From Elusimicrobiota bacterium (GTDB lineage Bacteria > Elusimicrobiota > Elusimicrobia > UBA1565): a stretch of DNA of 19,665 nt. Made by a program: the position numbers and the translations under genes. The stretch covers positions 97,549-117,213 of the forward strand of contig DMEZ01000014.1 in NCBI GenBank assembly GCA_003450735.1, written 5' to 3'. A model generated the notes under the pieces. The model saw only the letters and a program-made list of their open reading frames with translations. It was not told where the DNA came from and did no database searches. How positions within the stretch are numbered: the first letter of the stretch is position 1; each line of letters begins with the position of its first letter. Below are positions 15,947-19,665 of the stretch, piece by piece.

Positions 15947-15968
15947 CCGGTTTCCGTCGGATAGGTTC

Positions 15969-16040
15969 GCGCTCGTAACACAATGGATAGTGTACCGGCC
16001 TGCGAAGCCGGGTATATAGGTTCGATTCCTATCGAGCGCA
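15969..16040 (+). tRNA. tRNA-Arg, anticodon GCG
   Basis: This is a complete 72-nt cloverleaf. The acceptor stem GCGCTCG (15969-15975) pairs with CGAGCGC (16033-16039), with discriminator A at 16040. The D stem is ACAC/GTGT with loop AATGGATA, the anticodon stem CCGGC/GCCGG (15995-15999, 16007-16011), the loop CTGCGAA with anticodon GCG at 16002-16004, a 4-nt variable loop, and the T stem ATAGG/CCTAT with loop TTCGATT. A20 in the D loop and C35 match known arginine identity elements. CCA is not encoded (ACCCC follows), so it must be added. It reads CGC, an abundant codon in this window. Most bacteria read CGC with the inosine-modified ACG tRNA, so GCG is uncommon. Confidence 0.95.
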
Positions 16041-16051
16041 CCCCTTGCGGA

Positions 16052-16092
16052 CCGGAGCCGGAGGCCTGAGAAGGCTTCCGGCTCCGGCTTTT
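16052..16092 (+). terminator. Intrinsic terminator downstream of tRNA-Arg
   Basis: A 16-bp stem (16052-16067 with 16072-16087, one G-T wobble) closed by a GAGA loop is followed by C and TTTT (16089-16092). It ends the short tRNA transcript and also separates it from the convergent rlmN gene ending at 16120. Confidence 0.9.
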
Positions 16093-16119
16093 CAGTCAGG
16101 CATGCCGAGCGGGGAGGAC

Positions 16120-17118
16120 TTATGAGGCGGCCAGCTGTCCGCACGCCGCCTCGATGTCGAGCCCCAGGCTCTCCCGCACCGTGCAGATGAGCTTCTCCGC
16201 CTTGAGCCGCCGCTGGAAGCGCCGGGCTTCCTCCGCGTCCCCGCCCGGGTTGCGCCGCAGCAGGTTCACCTGCAGGAGCTTCACGCTGATGGACTTCACG
16301 AACGCCGCCAGCTCCCGCGCGTCCTTCTCCGAATCGTTGACCCCGGGGAGGACCACGTATTCCAGGAACACCTTCCGGCCCTCGTCCGTATAGAAATCCT
16401 TGATCACCTGAGCCAGGGCGGACAAGGGATACGTCCTGTTGAGCGGCACCAGCCTGTCCCTCAGCGCATCGTCGGCCGCGTGCAAGGAGACCGCCAGGTT
16501 CACCCCCGGGAACTCCTCGGCGAAGCGCTCCATCTTCGGCACGAGCCCCGCCGTGGAGACCGAGATCTTGCTCGGGCCCATCCCGAAGAGCCGCTGGTCC
16601 AGGAGCGTCCTCAGCCCCCCCGAGAGCCCCTCGTAGTTCAAAAAAGGCTCGCCCATCCCCATGAACACCGCGTTGGACAGATGCTCGCCCGGAGCCTCGC
16701 GCCTCAAGAACCGGCGCCAATACAGCACCTGGTCGCTGATCTCCTCCGACGTCAGGCCCCGCCCGCTCCCCAGCGCCCCCGTCGCGCAGAACGGACAGCC
16801 CACCGGGCAGCCCGTCTGGGTGGACACGCAGGCCGTCCAGCGCCTGGAGGAGGGCCTCATCAGGACGCTCTCCACCCGGGCCCCATCCGCCAGCTCAAGG
16901 AGGACCTTCACCGTCTTGTCCTTGGAGCGGCTCGTCTTCACGGCGGCCACGCTCAGGATGGGCGCCTTCCGCTCCAGCTCATGGACGAGAGGCTTCGGGA
17001 TGAAATCCGCCTCCTGATAATCCCCCGCTTGCTGGAAGACGAGCCGGGCGAGCCGGCGCCCCAGGCGCGGCTCGAGCTTGTGAGCGCGCTGGCTGCGCAA
17101 AGCTCTTTCCCAGTCCAT
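16120..17118 (-). CDS. rlmN: Dual-specificity RNA methyltransferase RlmN (radical SAM)
   Basis: The enzyme methylates C2 of A2503 in 23S rRNA and A37 of some tRNAs, using a [4Fe-4S] cluster and S-adenosylmethionine. The radical SAM CxxxCxxC motif is at Cys104, Cys108 and Cys111 (GCPVGCPFC). The two mechanistic cysteines are also present: Cys97 in ACVSTQ and Cys326 in the terminal AACGQLA. FMGMGEP and NLAVSLHA are family motifs. At 332 residues it is at the short end of the range (about 340-400), with a reduced N-terminal domain and a shortened segment after VNLLRRNP. ATG 17118 has no Shine-Dalgarno sequence, but TATAAT lies 6 nt upstream. It follows rpsT on the same strand, behind a terminator-like hairpin. 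Confidence 0.95.
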   Translation of the reverse strand: MDWERALRSQRAHKLEPRLGRRLARLVFQQAGDYQEADFIPKPLVHELERKAPILSVAAVKTSRSKDKTVKVLLELADGARVESVLMRPSSRRWTACVSTQTGCPVGCPFCATGALGSGRGLTSEEISDQVLYWRRFLRREAPGEHLSNAVFMGMGEPFLNYEGLSGGLRTLLDQRLFGMGPSKISVSTAGLVPKMERFAEEFPGVNLAVSLHAADDALRDRLVPLNRTYPLSALAQVIKDFYTDEGRKVFLEYVVLPGVNDSEKDARELAAFVKSISVKLLQVNLLRRNPGGDAEEARRFQRRLKAEKLICTVRESLGLDIEAACGQLAAS

Positions 17119-17124
17119 GTCTCG

Positions 17125-17130
17125 ATTATA
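17125..17130 (-). promoter_or_regulatory. -10 element for a predicted leaderless rlmN mRNA
   Basis: On the minus strand TATAAT ends 6 nt before ATG 17118. There is no Shine-Dalgarno sequence. The position where a -35 would be expected (about 17148-17153) lies inside the rpsT terminator hairpin. Confidence 0.6.
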
Positions 17131-17137
17131 TCCAAAT

Positions 17138-17165
17138 GGAGCCCCCCGCTCTCGCGGGGGGCTCC
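17138..17165 (-). terminator. Hairpin after rpsT, probable (weak) terminator
   Basis: A perfect 12-bp stem (17138-17149 with 17154-17165) of nearly all G/C, with a TCTC loop, starts 20 nt after the rpsT stop. On the minus strand it is followed only by ATTTGG, so the T-tract is poor and some read-through into rlmN is plausible. Confidence 0.6.
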
Positions 17166-17184
17166 ACGATGGCCCTTCGAAAGG

Positions 17185-17508
17185 CTACGGCTGGGCCGGG
17201 GTCGGGGCTTTCTTCTCGACCGCCTGGGCGGCCAGCAGCTTCGCGGCCGCGCGGGCGAGCCGGGACTTCTTGCGGGCGGCCGTCTTCCAGTGGAGGGCGC
17301 CGCTCTTGGCGGCCTTGTCGAGGGAGGAACTGGCCTTCCTGTAGAGCTCCTGCGTCTTGGCCTTGTCCTTGGCCGTCGCGACCGCGAGGAGGCCCTTCAC
17401 CGACTCGCGGGCGGCCTTGCGCATGGTGCGGTTGTGGCGGGCGCGGCGCTCGGCCATCCGCTGGGCCTTGATCGCGCTGGTGTGCCGGCCGGTCTTCAGT
17501 TTTGCCAT
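17185..17508 (-). CDS. rpsT: 30S ribosomal protein S20
   Basis: S20 binds the 5' domain and helix 44 of 16S rRNA early in small-subunit assembly. The 107-residue product has the typical basic helical pattern: an N-terminal KTGRHTSAIKAQRMAERRARHNRTMRK block, a central helix and the LHWKTAARKKSRLA motif near residues 72-85. It is about 20 residues longer than the usual 85-90, because of a C-terminal tail ending AVEKKAPTPAQP. AAGGGG lies 8 nt before ATG 17508, and a good promoter is upstream, giving a leader of about 30 nt. S20 is known to autoregulate its translation in E. coli, but nothing specific to that is visible here. It sits divergent to uvrC. Confidence 0.93.
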   Translation of the reverse strand: MAKLKTGRHTSAIKAQRMAERRARHNRTMRKAARESVKGLLAVATAKDKAKTQELYRKASSSLDKAAKSGALHWKTAARKKSRLARAAAKLLAAQAVEKKAPTPAQP

Positions 17509-17546
17509 GTCGGAATCCCCTTGTGATCCGTCGTCGTGAAAGGTCT

Positions 17547-17576
17547 ATTATAGTCTTTCCGTCGGAGATTCGTCAA
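17547..17576 (-). promoter_or_regulatory. Sigma-70 type promoter of rpsT
   Basis: Minus strand: TTGACG (17576-17571), an 18-nt spacer, then TATAAT (17552-17547). It leads to rpsT with AAGGGG (17522-17517) as ribosome binding site. It is placed back to back with the uvrC -10 at 17588. Confidence 0.8.
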
Positions 17577-17587
17577 ATACGGTTTGG

Positions 17588-17593
17588 TAGAAT
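17588..17593 (+). promoter_or_regulatory. Extended -10 element for a predicted leaderless uvrC mRNA
   Basis: TAGAAT, preceded by TGG (extended -10), ends 6 nt before ATG 17600. No Shine-Dalgarno sequence is present. The -35 region would overlap the divergent rpsT core promoter. Confidence 0.55.
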
Positions 17594-17599
17594 CCTGCC

Positions 17600-18907
17600 A
17601 TGAGCGGCCCGGGGCGCAGCCACCTCCCCCACGCGTGCGGCGTCTACCTCATGCGCGACGCGGCCATGCGCGTCCTCTACGTCGGCAAGGCCAAGGACCT
17701 CGCCCGGCGCGTCGCGCAGTACTTCAACCCCAACAAGCCCGACCTCAAGAACCAGGCTCTCGCCCCCCTCATCTTCAAGATCGACTACCTCGCCTGCTCG
17801 AGCGAGCGCGAGGCCCTCATCTGGGAGCGCAAGCTCATCGGAGAGCACCAGCCCTTCTTCAACTCCATGTGGAAGGACGACAAGTCCTACCCCTTCGTGA
17901 AGATCACCCTCGAGGAAGAGTTCCCCCGCCTCATCGTCGTGCGTAAAAAGCGGCGCGACGGAGGCGCCTACTTCGGCCCCTACCCCCACGTCTCGGCCGT
18001 GCGCTCCCTCCTCAAGGCGCTGTGGCGGCGCAAGGTCTTCCCGCTGAGGCCCTGCGACTATGCGTTCTCTTCCGGCAAGCCGCTCGACCCGGCGAAGATC
18101 AAGTCCTGCCTCTACTACCACACCGGCGAGTGCCCCGCCCCCTGCGCCGGCCGCATCGCGCCCGCGGCCTACCGCCGCATCGCCCAGGACGCCGTCCTCT
18201 TCTTCGAAGGGCGCTTCGGCCGGCTCAAGGAGCGCCTGCGCTCCGAGATGAGGAAGGCCTCCCGGAAGCTCGAGTACGAGAAGGCGGCCCGCCTGCGCGA
18301 CAACGTCCTGGCCCTCGAGCACATGGAGGAACGGGTGCTCTACGAGGAGGTGCGCCCCGCCAAGGTCGCCGTGCGCCTCGACGCCTCGCGCGGGGTCAGC
18401 GACCTGCAGGAGGCCCTCGGCCTGCGAAAGCCTCCCCTGCACGTGGAGTGCTTCGACGTCTCGCATCTCTTCGGCAAGGAGGCCGTCGGCTCGATGGTCT
18501 GCTTCAAGGCCGGCGAGCCCCACAAGGCCCATTACCGCCGCTTCCGCATCCGGAGCGTGGAGGACATCGACGATTTCGCCGCCATGGCCGAGATCGTCTC
18601 CCGGCGCGTGCGCCGGCTTCAGGCCTCGGGGGAGGAGCCGCCCGATCTGCTGGTCGTCGACGGCGGCAAAGGCCAGCTCTCGGCCGCCGCCGGGGCTCTC
18701 GAGGCGCTGGGAGCCTCCTTCCCGCTCGCCGCGCTCGCCAAGCGAGAGGAGGAGGTCTTCGTGCTCGGCCGCGCCGGACCCCTCCGGCTCGGGCGCGAGA
18801 GGGCCGCCCTGCGCCTCCTGCAGAGGCTGAGGGACGAGGCCCACCGCTTCGCCGTGACCTACCATCGCCTGCTGAGGAAAAAGGAGCTGTTCCATGAGAC
18901 TGCCTGA
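17600..18907 (+). CDS. uvrC: Excinuclease ABC subunit C, shortened form
   Basis: UvrC makes both incisions around a lesion in nucleotide-excision repair. The order is a GIY-YIG nuclease (GVYLM...VLYVGKA, residues 14-31), Fe-S cluster cysteines 152, 170, 178 and 182, a UVR (UvrB-binding) motif (about 218-242), and the RNase H-like 5' nuclease with Asp286 (ECFDVSH), Asp354 (VVDGGKGQ) and His415 (RDEAHRFA). At 435 residues it is far below the usual 590-620. Only about 40 residues separate UVR from the RNase H domain, instead of roughly 150, and the protein stops at YHRLLRKKELFHETA, so the C-terminal tandem helix-hairpin-helix DNA-binding domain is missing. Both catalytic centres look intact. The next gene overlaps its last 14 nt. 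Confidence 0.92.
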   Translation: MSGPGRSHLPHACGVYLMRDAAMRVLYVGKAKDLARRVAQYFNPNKPDLKNQALAPLIFKIDYLACSSEREALIWERKLIGEHQPFFNSMWKDDKSYPFVKITLEEEFPRLIVVRKKRRDGGAYFGPYPHVSAVRSLLKALWRRKVFPLRPCDYAFSSGKPLDPAKIKSCLYYHTGECPAPCAGRIAPAAYRRIAQDAVLFFEGRFGRLKERLRSEMRKASRKLEYEKAARLRDNVLALEHMEERVLYEEVRPAKVAVRLDASRGVSDLQEALGLRKPPLHVECFDVSHLFGKEAVGSMVCFKAGEPHKAHYRRFRIRSVEDIDDFAAMAEIVSRRVRRLQASGEEPPDLLVVDGGKGQLSAAAGALEALGASFPLAALAKREEEVFVLGRAGPLRLGRERAALRLLQRLRDEAHRFAVTYHRLLRKKELFHETA

Positions 18908-19199
18908 GCGCGTCCTGAAGAGGATGGAAGCCTACCCCGAGTTCTGCCGCGCGGTGTGGAAGGCCTGCGCCGAGATCCCCCGGGGCCAGGTGCGCACCTA
19001 CGGCTGGATCGCCCGGCGCATCGGCCGTCCCGGCGCCGCCCGCGCTGTCGGGCAGGCGCTTGCGAAGAACCCCTTCGCGCCCCTCGTGCCCTGCCACCGC
19101 GTCGTGGGGGCCGACGGCTCGATGACCGGCTTCAGCGCCCGCGGAGGCGTGAGGGCGAAGCGCCGCCTGCTGCGCAAGGAAGGCGCTCTCAAGCCCTAG
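18894..19199 (+). CDS. One-domain O6-alkylguanine-DNA alkyltransferase (MGMT/Ogt C-terminal domain)
   Basis: The 101-residue protein is only the DNA-binding and catalytic domain of the family. The acceptor cysteine Cys67 lies in PCHRV (66-70). Tyr36 (RTYGWIA), the arginine finger Arg50 (ARAVGQAL) and Asn59 (AKNP) correspond to the residues used for base flipping and active-site binding. The N-terminal RNase H-like domain of Ogt/Ada (about 60-80 residues) is absent. The size equals that of alkyltransferase-like (ATL) proteins, but ATLs have Trp or Ala in place of the cysteine. It could repair directly by suicide transfer, or bind lesions and hand them to excision repair. ATG 18894 lies inside the end of uvrC, so translation is probably coupled. 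Confidence 0.9.
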   Translation: MRLPERVLKRMEAYPEFCRAVWKACAEIPRGQVRTYGWIARRIGRPGAARAVGQALAKNPFAPLVPCHRVVGADGSMTGFSARGGVRAKRRLLRKEGALKP

Positions 19200-19213
19200 G
19201 CCTCTCGTAGGCC

Positions 19214-19242
19214 TTGACAAAACCACGTTCATGAGCTAAATT
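19214..19242 (+). promoter_or_regulatory. Strong sigma-70 type promoter
   Basis: A perfect TTGACA (19214-19219), a 17-nt spacer and TAAATT (19237-19242) predict a start site near 19249, about 100 nt upstream of ATG 19352. It is the best promoter match in the window. Confidence 0.85.
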
Positions 19243-19250
19243 AGTTGTCC

Positions 19251-19268
19251 ACGGCGCGCGAGCGCCGT
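19251..19268 (+). promoter_or_regulatory. GNRA-capped hairpin at the 5' end of the leader
   Basis: ACGGCGC (19251-19257) pairs with GCGCCGT (19262-19268) around a GCGA tetraloop. It would begin 2-3 nt after the predicted start site, a position that often stabilises the 5' end of an RNA. Confidence 0.6.
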
Positions 19269-19285
19269 TTGACTCTACCGAGAAC

Positions 19286-19321
19286 GCCGAGTGCCGCCCT
19301 GCGGGGCGGCCTCGGCTTTTT
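19286..19321 (+). terminator. Intrinsic terminator inside the leader (attenuator or end of a small RNA)
   Basis: GCCGAG and GCCGCCC (19286-19299, one bulged T) pair with GGGCGGC and CTCGGC (19304-19316) around a TGCG loop, followed by five T (19317-19321). It lies downstream of the 19214 promoter and upstream of ATG 19352. It would either stop a roughly 70-nt RNA, regulate the exported-protein gene, or also end uvrC-operon transcripts. Confidence 0.85.
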
Positions 19322-19351
19322 CGTTCCCGGTCGAGATCATGGGGGGTGGCC

Positions 19352-19665
19352 ATGAAGCGCATCGTCTCACTGCTGTTGGTGTCGTTATCGTCAGGCTGGG
19401 CCGTGCGGCCGCTGTGCGCAGAGGCGCCAGTGCAGCTCGCGATGGCCCCGGGGCCGACCTTGCGGTCGGCCGCGAGGCCGTCCGTGCCGCAGGCGCCGAA
19501 CCTGGGCCGGGTTTTGCCGCGGCCCACGGAGCTGGAGCGGAACGTCCAGGCCATCGCGGATTTCGAAGCCGTCGTGGACGCCGACGCGCAAGCGTCGCGC
19601 GGGCTGGATGCCGCGGCGCCCGGGCCGATGCCGCCCGCCGCACCCGCCGCGATGCGGCGGGTACG
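19352..19665 (+). CDS. Exported protein of unknown function (5' part only)
   Basis: The frame starts at ATG 19352, shortly after a G-rich stretch (GGGGGGTGG, 19341-19349) that may serve as ribosome binding site, and runs open to the window edge, giving 104 residues. Residues 1-23 form a signal peptide (KR, then SLLLVSLSSGWAV, then LCAEA). The visible mature part is rich in Ala, Pro and Arg (MAPGPTLRSAARPSVPQAP), which looks like a flexible export linker or propeptide. A short helical stretch, ELERNVQAIADFEAVVDADA, follows at about 61-80. No domain can be recognised in what is visible. The strong promoter and leader terminator upstream suggest a regulated, possibly abundant product. Confidence 0.65.
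   Translation, partial: MKRIVSLLLVSLSSGWAVRPLCAEAPVQLAMAPGPTLRSAARPSVPQAPNLGRVLPRPTELERNVQAIADFEAVVDADAQASRGLDAAAPGPMPPAAPAAMRRV

Noticed and set aside
15969..16040. tRNA gene as an integration site for a mobile element
   Set aside because: No integrase, no repeated tRNA 3' end and only core-type genes on both sides.
16052..16087. The palindrome as a CRISPR-like or REP repeat
   Set aside because: It occurs once in the window and has the stem, loop and T-tract of an ordinary terminator.

Overview
This is a high-GC bacterial chromosomal segment, about two-thirds G+C or more by eye, densely packed with genes. There is no insertion sequence, integrase, CRISPR array or phage gene. The mix of many small exported proteins, unusual Trx-fold genes and terse regulatory regions would fit a deep-branching lineage such as Elusimicrobiota. 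That placement is a tentative inference; no ribosomal RNA or other decisive marker is present.

Layout. (1) 1-1148: the 3' end of a sugar-nucleotide epimerase/decarboxylase and a family 2 glycosyltransferase, the edge of a glycan-synthesis locus. (2) 1159-3286: an exported protein with a zincin-type HELNH motif, overlapped by a small exported protein. (3) 3375-7181: a 1268-residue, cysteine-free and almost proline-free coiled-coil protein, interrupted by a suspicious G/C homopolymer patch. (4) 7210-14072: a seven-gene, same-strand run with gaps of 0-11 nt or 4-nt overlaps. It encodes an AI-2E family permease, aspartate carbamoyltransferase, an exported DipZ-like Trx-fold protein that lacks its redox cysteines, a dipeptide epimerase, a TlpA/ResA-type thioredoxin, a DsbA-like protein with a duplicated N-terminal motif, and a Na+/Ca2+-exchanger family protein. 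(5) 15895-14076, minus strand: a second DsbA-like protein coupled to an exported stand-alone version of the C-terminal part of YyaL/SSP411 proteins; this unit converges on the seven-gene run with 3 nt between stops. (6) 15969-16092: a tRNA-Arg with the uncommon GCG anticodon and a strong terminator. (7) 17508-16120, minus strand: rpsT and rlmN. (8) 17600-19199: a shortened uvrC overlapping a one-domain O6-alkylguanine-DNA alkyltransferase gene. (9) 19214-19665: a consensus-like promoter, a leader containing an intrinsic terminator, and the start of an exported protein that leaves the window.

Two themes stand out. The first is extracytoplasmic thiol chemistry: five Trx-fold or Trx-associated exported proteins lie between 9289 and 15895, some redox-competent by motif and one clearly not. 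The second is gene expression: four starts (1159, 7210, 17118, 17600) have a TANNNT -10 hexamer exactly 6-7 nt upstream and no Shine-Dalgarno sequence, the signature of leaderless mRNA, whereas other starts (3375, 8196, 15895, 17508) have conventional ribosome binding sites. No intergenic stretch exceeds about 300 bases.
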